This document shows, one piece after another, positions 1 to 8,927 of a stretch of 64,000 nucleotides of DNA. Position numbers and translations under genes: made by a program. How positions within the stretch are numbered: position 1 is the first letter of the stretch; each line of letters starts with the position of its first letter. The notes beneath the pieces were generated by a model. That model searched no databases. It was not told where the DNA came from and saw only the letters and a list, made by a program, of their open reading frames with translations. Source of the DNA: Panacagrimonas sp963975245 (GTDB taxonomy: Bacteria; Pseudomonadota; Gammaproteobacteria; Nevskiales; Nevskiaceae); NCBI GenBank assembly GCA_963975245.1, contig CAXBFJ010000005.1, positions 186,001-250,000 on the forward strand, written 5' to 3'.

Positions 1-2
1 CG

Positions 3-2132
3 GATCTGGCGTCTCTTCATGAAACTACGGAAGGTTGGGCTGCGGGCTTGCAGTTGGCTGCTCTCGCTTTGCGTCGTCATAAGGGAGAAGAGAGCGAACT
101 GATACGGCAGTTTTCGGGGCGTGACCGGGACTTGACCAGTTATCTGGCTGAAAGCGTCCTAAAAAGCCAGCCAGAGAGTGTTCGTAAATTTTTGCTCTGC
201 ACAGCCCCCCTGAAGCGCATGTGTCCTGATCTGTGCCAGGCAGTCTCCGACCACCCCAAGTGCGGTGAAATGCTGGCCCTGATCGATAAATTGAAACTGT
301 TCCTGATTCCGCTGGATCGCACCGGAAAATGGTTTCGGTATCACCATTTGTTTTCCGATTTTCTACAGAAACTTCTTATCGAATCAGAGCCGAATAAGTA
401 TCAGGAAATTTGCCAGAAAGCGGCAGCGTGGTGCGAAAGAGAGGGGCAGATCACGGAAGCCATTCAGTACTCACTGGATGCGGGCAAGTTCGTACAGGCT
501 GCCGACCTGATTGGCGATCGTGCCTTGACCGTGTCTCAGATTGAGGGGGATCACCACACACTGCTTGAATGGACTCGCAGGCTGCCAGAGCGCTACCACT
601 GGCGACGGCCGGAAATTGGTCTGAGTCGGGCCTGGTCCTGCGCATTCTCCCGAAACTCCGATTACGCCAAGGAACTCACTGAAACCCTGTTGGTGAAGCT
701 CAGGGACGAGAATGATCAAACCTGGAAAATTGACGCCGGTAGGCGACAGGCATTGATCTACTTTGGCGAACTGATTCAGGCCATCGCCGATGCGACGGTG
801 GATCGCTTCGATGACGGTATTGATCTGGCGTGGAATCTCAGCCAGAACATGCCCGAGGAAGAGTCGCCAATGATCGCGTCTGCATTCAACTGCGTGAGCT
901 ATGCGCGACTCGTGATGCGTGAATTTGATGCTGCCATCGAACACTCGGTGTCTGCCTATCGCAACGGACAGAAGAAGAATTCTGTTTATCCAATGGTCTG
1001 GTCTGAATTTCTGCATTCCATGGCAGACATAGAACTTGGCCGCATCCGCAGTGCCGCCGAGCACGGTGCCAGGGCAGATTCGTTGGCCCGCAAGGATGGC
1101 AAGATCAAGAGTTTCAACATATTCATGGCGGCCTTGATCAATGCCGAGATCGCCACGCAGCGCTGCGAGTTTGATCAGGCAGAACAATTGATGGAGGTCG
1201 GGCGGACGTTTTCTGTACTGTTTGGTCCTGTCGAGCCCTTGTTGTATGTCATTCGTAGCGACGCGCGAATATGTGCATGGAAGGGCAACATGGCCAAGGC
1301 ATTGGAGCGTCTGGAGAAAGGGCGCGAGATCGCCATGAAGTCAAACTATTCGCGGTTGTATGCCGGTCTGCTTATTGAAGAGGCGACGTTGCATATCATT
1401 GCTGACCGAGCGGCAGACGCGGCGGAGACCATTCGCAGGCTGAAGTTGTTTGAAAGTGAGAATGCTGAGGTCAGGAGTTCCGGATGGGCGCGCGGACAGC
1501 GCAACATCATGAAATTCCTGGAAGCGCGGATGCTTCTGGTCAGTGGTGAGCTTGAAAAGTCGCTGACGGCCTTGTCACGACTGCAATACGTTCTGGGCAG
1601 TGACGCCGAAACGGCGTTGATGCTGACGCTCCGTGCCGTCAAGGCTGTGGCGCTTTGGCAGTTGGGCAAGGAAGCTGAATCGGTGCGCGAACTCGATAAG
1701 GCGCTAGCGGCTGCGTCTGATGATTTCTGTGCCTATCCTGTTATTGCGGCGGGGCGTGGCCTGATCCCGGTACTGACGGCCCTTCAGCAACGGCGAGGTC
1801 GGGACGTAGAAGCGGTCAAGAATACCCGACTCGGTTTCGAACAGTGGTTGATGGATGTCCTCAATGGTGAAAACACCGTCAGAGGGAAAATTATTGAAGT
1901 GCCGCATATTGAGGCGCCGAGTGTTGAAAGCAGGGATACCGATGTCCTGACTTTCAGGGAGTTGGAGCTTCTCAAGATGGCTGAAACCGGCCTGTCCAAC
2001 AAGAAGTTGGCCAAACTTCTTTTTATCACCGAAGCCACGGTGAAGTGGCATATGCATAACGTGTACGAAAAACTAGGTGTAGGCAACCGGACAGCTGCCG
2101 CAGCACGAGCCAGGGAAATGCAATTGATCTGA
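3..2132 (+). CDS. MalT-type LuxR-family transcriptional regulator, 5' truncated by the window edge
   Basis: This is the C-terminal part (at least 710 residues) of a large ATP-dependent LuxR-family activator of the MalT/AlkS type. The frame is open to the first bases of the window and already reads a typical STAND/MalT stretch (TEGWAAGLQLA) upstream of the first possible internal start, so the true start lies outside. A long helical TPR-like sensor region fills the middle. The last 65 residues form a LuxR helix-turn-helix (LTFRELELLKMAETGLSNKK, then TEATVKWHMHNVYEKLGV). Such proteins usually activate a neighbouring catabolic operon on binding a ligand. The target is not evident here; the next gene on the same strand is a desaturase beyond a convergent tRNA. 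Family assignment is firm, ligand unknown. Confidence 0.88.
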   Translation, partial: DLASLHETTEGWAAGLQLAALALRRHKGEESELIRQFSGRDRDLTSYLAESVLKSQPESVRKFLLCTAPLKRMCPDLCQAVSDHPKCGEMLALIDKLKLFLIPLDRTGKWFRYHHLFSDFLQKLLIESEPNKYQEICQKAAAWCEREGQITEAIQYSLDAGKFVQAADLIGDRALTVSQIEGDHHTLLEWTRRLPERYHWRRPEIGLSRAWSCAFSRNSDYAKELTETLLVKLRDENDQTWKIDAGRRQALIYFGELIQAIADATVDRFDDGIDLAWNLSQNMPEEESPMIASAFNCVSYARLVMREFDAAIEHSVSAYRNGQKKNSVYPMVWSEFLHSMADIELGRIRSAAEHGARADSLARKDGKIKSFNIFMAALINAEIATQRCEFDQAEQLMEVGRTFSVLFGPVEPLLYVIRSDARICAWKGNMAKALERLEKGREIAMKSNYSRLYAGLLIEEATLHIIADRAADAAETIRRLKLFESENAEVRSSGWARGQRNIMKFLEARMLLVSGELEKSLTALSRLQYVLGSDAETALMLTLRAVKAVALWQLGKEAESVRELDKALAAASDDFCAYPVIAAGRGLIPVLTALQQRRGRDVEAVKNTRLGFEQWLMDVLNGENTVRGKIIEVPHIEAPSVESRDTDVLTFRELELLKMAETGLSNKKLAKLLFITEATVKWHMHNVYEKLGVGNRTAAAARAREMQLI

Positions 2133-2234
2133 ATCATCAGTAAGCGCGTCACGCGCCATGCTGTGTGCTGGCCTTCTGACGTTTGAGCTATTTTGAAACT
2201 TGCGGCTGCGTACCGTGCTTGCGTCACCTGCTAG

Positions 2235-2250
2235 GCCCGACAGGATTCGA
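2235..2250. repeat. 16-bp copy of the tRNA-Arg 3' end
   Basis: The 16 bases GCCCGACAGGATTCGA are identical to 2373-2388, the T-arm and acceptor 3' side of the tRNA-Arg gene. The copy lies 138 bp away, on the 3' side of the tRNA. After these bases the two sequences diverge. This is the layout left by site-specific integration at a tRNA 3' end, or by a decayed tRNA copy. No integrase is present. Confidence 0.5.
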
Positions 2251-2366
2251 CCACGGATCACGACGTGTTCCGGGGCGGGGAGCGTTAGCGACCCCACCTG
2301 TGCACAGGTTCGTATCACTTTGAGTGGGTTTGGGTCGTACCGGTACTCACTGCGTTGCCAGGACTA

Positions 2367-2443
2367 TGGCGCGCCCGACAGGATTCGAACCTGTGACCCT
2401 CGGCTTAGAAGGCCGATGCTCTATCCAGCTGAGCTACGGGCGC
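2367..2443 (-). tRNA. tRNA-Arg (anticodon TCT)
   Basis: Read on the minus strand this 77-base gene folds into a complete cloverleaf. The acceptor GCGCCCG pairs with CGGGCGC, the D-arm is GCTC/GAGC, and the anticodon stem TCGGC/GCCGA encloses the loop CTTCTAA with anticodon TCT. The T-arm ACAGG-TTCGAAT-CCTGT is intact and CCA is encoded at the 3' end. It decodes AGA. Confidence 0.97.
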
Positions 2444-2682
2444 ATCGCAGGAGGGCGCAATTCTAGGCGATCCGCCAGTTCGTCGCAGGTGTTCCGGTGC
2501 AATTCCCGAGAAGCAGGCGAGGCTGGACAGCGGATTCCAGGCGAAATGCGCTGGATGAGGGCCGGGGACAGTGATTGTCGGCAGGATCTGCGCCCCCAAC
2601 ACTGCCTAACTATAGGCTGGCATTCTTGGAATTACAGCCGTGCATAGTATGGTTATCAAAACAGATTGGCCCGGAGACCACC

Positions 2683-3591
2683 ATGACAACATTCGCACCC
2701 AAGGCAATTGAAAACAGCCTCGATCCAGAGCGCAAAGCAAGGCTCAAGGAACTGACCAGTACCCCCCTGATCGGGATGCCGTCCATCATGGTGTGGTTGG
2801 CGACCGTCACCATTTATCTGTCTTCCATGACCGCTGCCGTAATGGGCGTGATTCCGCTTTGGGCTGGCCTGATCATCAACAGCACCATTGGATACCTCAC
2901 TTTCACCATCATTCATGACTCCTTGCATCGCAGTCTTTCGTCCAGCGCACGGCTGAATGATTTTCTCGGTCAGACGGCGGTTTTCATGATCACGCCTTAT
3001 GTGGATCTGCGCATGTTTCGATGGGGGCACATCCTTCATCATCGCTTCACCAGCGGAAAAAAGGACCCGGATTACATCCTTCACGGTGCCTGGTGGACGC
3101 TGCCGTTCCGCTGGATGGCCATTGATGCCCTTTATCTGGTGCATGCCCTGCGCCAGGGCGACAAGGTTTCGGCCAAGTACATGAAGAGTTCCATGCTGAT
3201 GGCGGCCTTCACGCTTTCAGCTGCGGCTATCCTTACGTGGATGGGCTACGGCCTGGAAGTGCTGATGTTGTGGTTCATCCCGTCGCGACTCATTTTTCTA
3301 TCGCTGGGCTTCAGCTTTTTCTGGCTGCCGCACGTGCCACATGACACGACGCAGGAAGAAAATTTCACCAAGGCCACCACCGTGCGTCTGGGCATGGAAT
3401 GGTTGATGGCCCCCTTGTTGCAGAACCACCACGTGCATCTGATTCACCATCTTTATCCGGGCACGCCGTTCTACAACAATGCCAAAGTCTGGAAGCTGAT
3501 CGAGCCTGAACTGCGTCAACGCGACCTTGCCATTCAGCACGGTGCTGCGATTCATCCCACCATCTATACGGCACCTGGGCAAGCCGCCTGA
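2683..3591 (+). CDS. membrane fatty acid desaturase
   Basis: A 302-residue integral-membrane di-iron desaturase. The three histidine clusters are visible: H78-x3-H82 (HDSLH), H116-x2-HH (HILHH, 116-120) and HHxHxxHH (249-256). Hydrophobic segments lie at about 34-77 and 170-215, leaving the histidine boxes on the cytoplasmic face as usual for the family. It would introduce a double bond into an acyl chain, or hydroxylate a terpenoid in the related carotenoid hydroxylases; substrate cannot be read. The ATG at 2683 was chosen because GGAGA lies 5 bases upstream and the longer frame has no family-like sequence. Transcribed alone, convergent with the next gene. Confidence 0.88.
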   Translation: MTTFAPKAIENSLDPERKARLKELTSTPLIGMPSIMVWLATVTIYLSSMTAAVMGVIPLWAGLIINSTIGYLTFTIIHDSLHRSLSSSARLNDFLGQTAVFMITPYVDLRMFRWGHILHHRFTSGKKDPDYILHGAWWTLPFRWMAIDALYLVHALRQGDKVSAKYMKSSMLMAAFTLSAAAILTWMGYGLEVLMLWFIPSRLIFLSLGFSFFWLPHVPHDTTQEENFTKATTVRLGMEWLMAPLLQNHHVHLIHHLYPGTPFYNNAKVWKLIEPELRQRDLAIQHGAAIHPTIYTAPGQAA

Positions 3592-3633
3592 GGCTTCTTG
3601 GTACCTCCAACTGAAGAACGGGGCCAGGTTGGG

Positions 3634-4308
3634 CTACTGGCTCCGAGTTTCTTCGGCCACATCGGCCTCAAAACTTGCGCCCTCAAGTACGTTGACCGAC
3701 GGGTAATAGGTTTCGAAGGCCTGCTGTATGTCTTTCAGCGGCACATCGTCGTACTCGCCATGAAATTTCAGATATTCCATGTGCTGATTGCCGTGCAAAT
3801 CGAAAGGATGATAGATCGAGTCCTGTGTGCCATCGAATTCCAAAGGGTGCAGGTCAAAGCGTTCGCACAGTGACAGGTTGAATGCCGGGGTCGCCTTGAC
3901 CCACTTGCCATCCAGATAAAGCGTGGTGTACCCGTGATATCGAAAGATGTCGGAGCCCATGGACTGGCGCAGGCGCGCTGTCGACAGATGATTGCGGACA
4001 TCCGCATAGCCCAGTCGCGCCGGAATGCCGACACGACGACACACCGCGGCAAGTAACACGGCCTTGTTGACACACCAGCCAGAATTATTCTGCAGAACCC
4101 GGCTGGCGCTCAGGCCCTCCACACTGATGCTGATGCCATACGGGTCGTACCGAATCAGATCGCGAACGGCGTAATACAGCTTGATCGCCTGCTCACGCGG
4201 AGAATGGGCAGGGGAGAAGTGTGCGTCTGTAAACGCCGCAACTTCAGGGTGATCAAAGTTGATCAATGGCGTGGGCGCCAAGGACGGATTCATGGTCTGG
4301 GTATTCAA
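3634..4308 (-). CDS. transglutaminase-like superfamily protein
   Basis: A 224-residue cytoplasmic protein with a papain-like transglutaminase core. The nucleophile region is NNSGWCVNKA (Cys79), the histidine is His125 in FRYHGYTTLY, followed by the beta strand DGKWVKATPAFN. The catalytic acid usually found just after that strand is not obvious, although the TPAFN form occurs in this subfamily. Such proteins may be proteases, amidases or transglutaminases; the substrate is unknown. Its ATG overlaps the stop of the upstream pseudouridine synthase gene by 4 bases (ATGA), so the two are probably translationally coupled as the last genes of a leftward operon with slyX. Confidence 0.75.
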   Translation of the reverse strand: MNTQTMNPSLAPTPLINFDHPEVAAFTDAHFSPAHSPREQAIKLYYAVRDLIRYDPYGISISVEGLSASRVLQNNSGWCVNKAVLLAAVCRRVGIPARLGYADVRNHLSTARLRQSMGSDIFRYHGYTTLYLDGKWVKATPAFNLSLCERFDLHPLEFDGTQDSIYHPFDLHGNQHMEYLKFHGEYDDVPLKDIQQAFETYYPSVNVLEGASFEADVAEETRSQ

Positions 4309-5249
4309 ATCAGTTCTCGTTGGCTGTCGAAGTGGCGTTCTTTGCCGCTAATGGGGTCCTGGAAGCTCAGGGCTCTGGCCAGTAGCTTGAGCGGCCTTGA
4401 GTAATCTTCATCAGCGACAAATTGCTGCAGTTCCGGGTAGAGGCGGTCGTTGAGGATAGGCGCACCCAGTGCGCTCATGTGTACCCGAAGCTGATGCGTC
4501 CGGCCGGTCACGGGTCGGAGCTCATACAGATTGTTATCGCCAAGCCGCTCGATCATTCGGATATGCGTTTCGCTATTGGGCGCTCCCGGAGTCTCTTTCA
4601 TGCGAAAGAAGGGCTCGCCACGGACCAGCCTTGAGCGGTGCGTCATCGCTGTTGTTAGTGCCTCTCGATGTGGAGCCAGGGCTTCGTATGTCTTGGTGAT
4701 CTGGCGTAGCGGAAACAACTGCTGATAGCGCGAGCGCGTATCGGGGTTGACCGAAAAGGCGACTAGTCCGGCGGTATCCCGGTCAATCCGGTGCAGTGGT
4801 GCCAGTTGCTCCAGTCCGGTCTGTTGCCTCAGGCGGGTCAGCAAAGTGTGGCGCACATATCGCCCGCTGGGAATGACCGGCAGGAAATGTGGCTTGTCCG
4901 CCATCAACAGGTGATCATCCTGATGCAGGATAGATGCTGCGAAGGGAATCTCTGTTTCGTTGGCAACTTCGCGGTAATAACGAAGGCGCAGACCCTCGCG
5001 ATACGGGTCGCCCGGTTGCAGGTCTGAACCATCATCGAGTGTCACCAGATTCCGGGCGAAACGGGACTCCCATTGAAGTCGCGTGACACCCGGAAACCTG
5101 GCATCCAGAAAGTCGATCAGGCTCGGCCAATCTCCGGCCGGCAGGGTGATGGCGCTGGCACTGAGTCCATCAATCATCCGTGGAGATGCGTCCTCCGTCA
5201 TTTGATCAATAGTGCGGTGGAAGCTCATCTGCAGGTGAATATGCCTCAC
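4305..5249 (-). CDS. RluA-family pseudouridine synthase
   Basis: An enzyme isomerising uridine to pseudouridine in rRNA or tRNA. The catalytic signature HRIDRDTAG is present with Asp156 as the expected nucleophile. Downstream motifs (KTYEAL, then RPVTGRTHQLRVHMSALG near the end) are typical of the RluA/RluC/RluD group. The N-terminus is not a clear S4 domain. Three in-frame ATG codons compete: 5249 (used here, overlapping slyX by 44 bases, with CAGGGTG upstream), 5228, and 5201 just after the slyX stop. The target nucleotide cannot be assigned. Confidence 0.85.
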   Translation of the reverse strand: MRHIHLQMSFHRTIDQMTEDASPRMIDGLSASAITLPAGDWPSLIDFLDARFPGVTRLQWESRFARNLVTLDDGSDLQPGDPYREGLRLRYYREVANETEIPFAASILHQDDHLLMADKPHFLPVIPSGRYVRHTLLTRLRQQTGLEQLAPLHRIDRDTAGLVAFSVNPDTRSRYQQLFPLRQITKTYEALAPHREALTTAMTHRSRLVRGEPFFRMKETPGAPNSETHIRMIERLGDNNLYELRPVTGRTHQLRVHMSALGAPILNDRLYPELQQFVADEDYSRPLKLLARALSFQDPISGKERHFDSQRELI

Positions 5250-5418
5250 CCTGATTGTCTGGCTGCGCCTTTATTCTCTCCAGAAGTTGTCGGCAAAAAA
5301 TCTGGAGCTGATCAATCTGTTTCTGCTGGCGTGCCACGGTATCGCTGAGCACGCGCAAGGTATCGTCCTGGTAGGCGATGCGAGATTCCAGATCAATCAG
5401 CCGTTCTTCGTCCCCCAT
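5206..5418 (-). CDS. slyX: SlyX family protein
   Basis: A 70-residue, almost wholly coiled-coil protein, matching the SlyX family in length and in the pattern ERLIDLESRIAYQDDTL followed by a heptad-rich helix and a PPHY C-terminus. SlyX proteins are widespread in gammaproteobacteria and their function is not well established. It heads a leftward group with the pseudouridine synthase and the transglutaminase-like gene, and begins just downstream of the GFA gene. Confidence 0.9.
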   Translation of the reverse strand: MGDEERLIDLESRIAYQDDTLRVLSDTVARQQKQIDQLQIFCRQLLERIKAQPDNQGEAYSPADELPPHY

Positions 5419-5420
5419 CC

Positions 5421-5831
5421 CTACATGTCCGGCAGGCGTTCGAACGAAGGCATGCCTTCGCGAATGGTATGGAAGGATTGTTTGTCGACCGTAAAGATAG
5501 CCAACTGTGGATCTCCAAATGCGGAAGGATTATCCAGGCTGCCCAATTTAACGAAGTTGACCCCTGCAAATGCCGGTGCCTTGCTCAGGATGGGTGTCCC
5601 GCAGTCAGCGCAGAATTCACGCGTCACCGGCGTCTCCAGATCGGCTCGCCTGAACTGCTTGGGTGTGCCTTTGACGTATTTGAAGCCGTTTTCAGGGATG
5701 CCAACAATGACATTGGGGCTGCCGCCGGAGACGTGAACACATTCGCGACAGTGACATTGCGCATTCATGACGGGCTCGGCGTCGATCTCATAACGAATCG
5801 AGCCGCAGTAACATCCACCTTCTGCCTTCAT
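5421..5831 (-). CDS. GFA (CENP-V/Gfa-like) family zinc protein
   Basis: A 136-residue protein of the glutathione-dependent formaldehyde-activating family. Zinc-binding cysteines lie in GGCYCG (C7, C9), CHCRECV (C26, C28, C31) and FCADCGTP (C74, C77), the order expected for the family. The longer open frame begins at 5933, but ATG 5831 is preceded by GAGGAG at good spacing and starts exactly at the conserved MKAEGGCYCG. Despite the family name most members have no proven formaldehyde activity. The stop lies 2 bp before the slyX start, so co-transcription is likely. Confidence 0.87.
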   Translation of the reverse strand: MKAEGGCYCGSIRYEIDAEPVMNAQCHCRECVHVSGGSPNVIVGIPENGFKYVKGTPKQFRRADLETPVTREFCADCGTPILSKAPAFAGVNFVKLGSLDNPSAFGDPQLAIFTVDKQSFHTIREGMPSFERLPDM

Positions 5832-5954
5832 TTGATTCTCCTCGTTTAATTTGGGGTCCGGCAGTGGAGAATGGGCGAACAAGGGCTGCGCAGGCAAATC
5901 CGTCGTCCTCAGTTCGGTGCTGAAGCGATGCATTTAGCTCAGGAGTGAAGAAAT

Positions 5955-7391
5955 TTGGAATCAAACCCGCTGCACAAGGCGCTGCTGAAGCTTCAGCGCA
6001 TGGAGATGGCTCTGGTGCGGGCGCGCATCGCCTGTCCGGGCGTCATTGCGGATCGTGACTACCATCGGCTGCGCTATATCTTGGGCTTTGCGCGCTTGCA
6101 TGTGTTCTCTCCTGGCGCGGCGCTTCGCAGTGTTTCCCGGGCAGACCTCGCCGTGGATGAAGGTATCGTCGCGCCTTTTCGCGAACTCACCGTGCGCGCG
6201 CTCTATGGGCCTCTGTATCGGGAAGAAAGCCTGAAGCTTCGTCTGGAGAAAAGTGCTTCTGTTCTGGAGCCCCTCAGGGCAGCGCTGGAATCAGCGCGCC
6301 CAAAACTCCTGGCCCAGCATCGGGCGGAGCTCTCCGAGGCAGAACTCGATGCAGAAGTAGGCTGGCGTTCCCTGGTCAGCATTTGCGGCGGCGGAGGGGG
6401 CGCCGGATATGTCTACATTGGCGCGGCAGCGCGGCTGCGAGCAGAAGGCATGAGTTCGGATTATCTGGTCGGATCGTCCATTGGCGCCCTGATCGGTGCT
6501 TTCTTGGCCCGCTCGCGTGAGCTGGATATTCAGGCCCTGATGGATTGGGCGAAGCGCCTGAACATGAGCAGCATTTTCTCGCGCCCGATGGTTGGGCCAA
6601 GCTACACCTTGCCGGGCTTGCTGCGTTTGCATCTGAAAGGGCTTCATCAGGCCATGCAGCATCCGGATGGATCGCCGCTTCGCCTTTCAGATCTGGAAAT
6701 TCCCTATGAGGCTGTCATTTCCGGCCTGCGCACCCGCGTGTACGACCACCTGCCAGAGGGCCTTCGCGAATTCTCGAGCGTGGGTGGGGGCGGAAAGCGG
6801 TTTTCAAAATTGCTCGCCGAACGCATGTTGATGCTGGCGACTTTTGCCAATCCCAATGTAGTGAAGCCACTGGTCCTGGGGCGCGACGCGAGTACTTCCG
6901 CCATGCGGGTCGTGGACGCCGTTGGATTGTCGGCAGCGATTCCCGCCGTTCTGCAGTACGAACCCATTCGCCGGGATGCGCAGTCGGATACGGTCCTGGC
7001 CCAATTACGCGAGGCGCATAGCGTGGCACTGTTCCTAGACGGCGGGGTTTCGGCCAATGTTCCCGCCAGGATCGCCTGGGAAGGGGTTCAGGCGGGGAGG
7101 ATCGGTACGCGTAATGCCTTTTATCTGGCTCTGGATTGTTTCCATCCTCAATTCGAGCCGCGTCACCTGTGGCTGTGGCCGGTCACGCAGGCCGTGCAAT
7201 TGCAGATGCCCGCGCAACGCCCTTATTTTGACTGGTTGATGAAATTTGAACCGACCTTGTCGCCGATCAATCTATTGCCACCAGCGCGAGATTTTGACCG
7301 GGCCTTCAAATGGGGCTGGGACCAGGCCGAAACGATGTTGCCGTTTCTGAAGCAGGCGCTGGAGCCTGTGCCGTGGCTTCCGGGTCACTGA
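5955..7391 (+). CDS. patatin-like phospholipase
   Basis: A 478-residue lipid acyl hydrolase. The glycine-rich oxyanion element GGGGGAGYVYIGAA (about 146-158) precedes the nucleophile motif GSSIG (Ser175). The second member of the Ser-Asp dyad is in FLDGGVSANVPA (about residue 360). About 140 residues precede the patatin domain, longer than in minimal bacterial patatins. The start is a TTG with AGGAG 9 bases upstream. No signal peptide is evident. It could act on membrane phospholipids or stored lipids. Convergent with the next gene, with only 18 bp between them. Confidence 0.85.
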   Translation: MESNPLHKALLKLQRMEMALVRARIACPGVIADRDYHRLRYILGFARLHVFSPGAALRSVSRADLAVDEGIVAPFRELTVRALYGPLYREESLKLRLEKSASVLEPLRAALESARPKLLAQHRAELSEAELDAEVGWRSLVSICGGGGGAGYVYIGAAARLRAEGMSSDYLVGSSIGALIGAFLARSRELDIQALMDWAKRLNMSSIFSRPMVGPSYTLPGLLRLHLKGLHQAMQHPDGSPLRLSDLEIPYEAVISGLRTRVYDHLPEGLREFSSVGGGGKRFSKLLAERMLMLATFANPNVVKPLVLGRDASTSAMRVVDAVGLSAAIPAVLQYEPIRRDAQSDTVLAQLREAHSVALFLDGGVSANVPARIAWEGVQAGRIGTRNAFYLALDCFHPQFEPRHLWLWPVTQAVQLQMPAQRPYFDWLMKFEPTLSPINLLPPARDFDRAFKWGWDQAETMLPFLKQALEPVPWLPGH

Positions 7392-7409
7392 TCCACGCGT
7401 GCCCGGCGC

Positions 7410-8741
7410 CTATTGCTCCGGTTCCTGCGTTTCGGCAGGCTCGATTGGGGCAGCGTCAGCGGGCTCCGAATCTGCGCCTGCCGCTGCCTCATGATTGGTT
7501 TCAGCTGCCTCCACCTGGGTCTGCTCATCCGCAGTCGGCAGGGCATCGACCTTGGCGACCGGCGTATCTTCCGCGCGTCGGCCGGTCTTGCCAAACGGCA
7601 TTTCGATTCCAAAGGCGAGCAGGGCAGAGCCGCGTCGGTCTTCCTCGGGTAGCTCTTGTGGCCAGGTGTATCCGGCCACTAGTTCGGCAAACAGGCGATC
7701 TGAAAACAGGGGGTGGCGGTAGACCGCACGACTGCCATATTCGCGAATCGAGACCGGTGCTTCGGTAAAACCGCGGATGAACGCTTCTACCGCAATGCCG
7801 CGCCCTTTCCGCAAACCCTGATAGTGAATCAGGGCACTGCGCCAGTCGAAGCCGCGTGATTCTTGCGAAGCAGTGCCCAGATTGCTGAATCGCAGAAGCC
7901 GGGTGGGCGAAAGCACGCGACTGAAGTCAATGCCAGGGGTGATGCCGAAACGATCGCGCGTATTCCAGAACGGCGTCATGCGGATATGGATCAGGTTGCG
8001 CGTGTCCGAATAGGCGTTGTAGCGGACTCGGCTTCGCACGAACAAGCGAGGGTTCCGCAGGTTTCGGACCCCCACCCGGAAGTCAGTGGAAAAGCGGTCG
8101 CTGGCGGGCAACGCATAGCCCAGACCGCCGAGCCATTCGTCACGATCATCGATGCTGGGAAACTGCGAGCGCAGGGCAAAGCCTTCCTGTCGGTCGCGTA
8201 CGAAATCATCCTCATTGTCACGACCCAGGAACGCAGAAAATCTTTGTTCGAGATTCGGTAGATCGACCCGCACGTCCATGCGTACGCGCTCTTTGTTTCC
8301 GTAGAAATCAGAGTAGGTATAGGACGTTTCAACGCGACCGTGCGCGCCGCGTGCGGCTTCAACATTCCGGTGCTCGCCGAACAGGCCGTCAAACCAGAGT
8401 GAGGCACTGCACAGGGTCTCGTGAAGTCGTCGGCGAGTGGCATCAATCAGTCGCACCTCATCCGGGTGTAGGTCCAGGCAGGGATGCTCTTCAAGCTCAT
8501 CCGCAGGTCCGTACACAAGCTCCGCTTCGGTCAGTTCCTCCGATTCGTCGATGTCGCGTTCCAGCTGCTCCTGCGTATCCGGTGCGTCGACAGATGACGC
8601 CTGAGTGCTTTCGAGCGGGTGGTCGATCTGCTCTTCGGGTACTCGCTCAGGCGCTTGCGATTGTGTTTGCGCAACACTGGCTGAGCATAGCCACAGCAGG
8701 ATCAGGCCCGCAGGAAATGTCCTTCTGAAATCCAATGCCAT
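7410..8741 (-). CDS. secreted protein with beta-barrel-like body, unknown function
   Basis: A 443-residue protein with a clear signal peptide (LILLWLCSASVAQ, cleavage near 25). An acidic linker follows to about 90. From about 130 to 390 the sequence alternates polar and hydrophobic residues in short strands rich in Arg, Tyr and Phe (for example RVRYNAYSDTRNLIHIRMTP), which reads like an outer-membrane barrel. The tail is an acidic, Ala/Pro/Glu-rich stretch of about 60 residues. I do not recognise a named family. It may be an outer-membrane protein but the barrel is inferred only from the residue pattern. Confidence 0.65.
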   Translation of the reverse strand: MALDFRRTFPAGLILLWLCSASVAQTQSQAPERVPEEQIDHPLESTQASSVDAPDTQEQLERDIDESEELTEAELVYGPADELEEHPCLDLHPDEVRLIDATRRRLHETLCSASLWFDGLFGEHRNVEAARGAHGRVETSYTYSDFYGNKERVRMDVRVDLPNLEQRFSAFLGRDNEDDFVRDRQEGFALRSQFPSIDDRDEWLGGLGYALPASDRFSTDFRVGVRNLRNPRLFVRSRVRYNAYSDTRNLIHIRMTPFWNTRDRFGITPGIDFSRVLSPTRLLRFSNLGTASQESRGFDWRSALIHYQGLRKGRGIAVEAFIRGFTEAPVSIREYGSRAVYRHPLFSDRLFAELVAGYTWPQELPEEDRRGSALLAFGIEMPFGKTGRRAEDTPVAKVDALPTADEQTQVEAAETNHEAAAGADSEPADAAPIEPAETQEPEQ

Positions 8742-8927
8742 AAGCGCATCTCTTGATTATGTCGCCGGGAATCTGCACAGCACCCTCGCGGGCCCTTAGG
8801 TTATCCCAGATCACGGATATGAACCTGTCTGGGTGGAGGCATGCAATGCCGCTCGTTCAGGGGCGGGTCACGGCTGCTGCGGTTTGATGCAGGGGCAATA
8901 TCACAACCCTTCATCAGGGAGGATGAG

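Noticed and set aside
2296..2309. 14-bp palindrome ACCTGTGCACAGGT considered as a LexA-type operator
   Set aside because: LexA boxes in gammaproteobacteria are CTG-N10-CAG; here the spacing is 4 bases and no SOS gene is adjacent.
2200..2466. Rightward open frame containing GAPDRIRTCDPRLRRPM
   Set aside because: It reads antisense through the tRNA-Arg gene; this is the known type of spurious frame produced by tRNA sequence.
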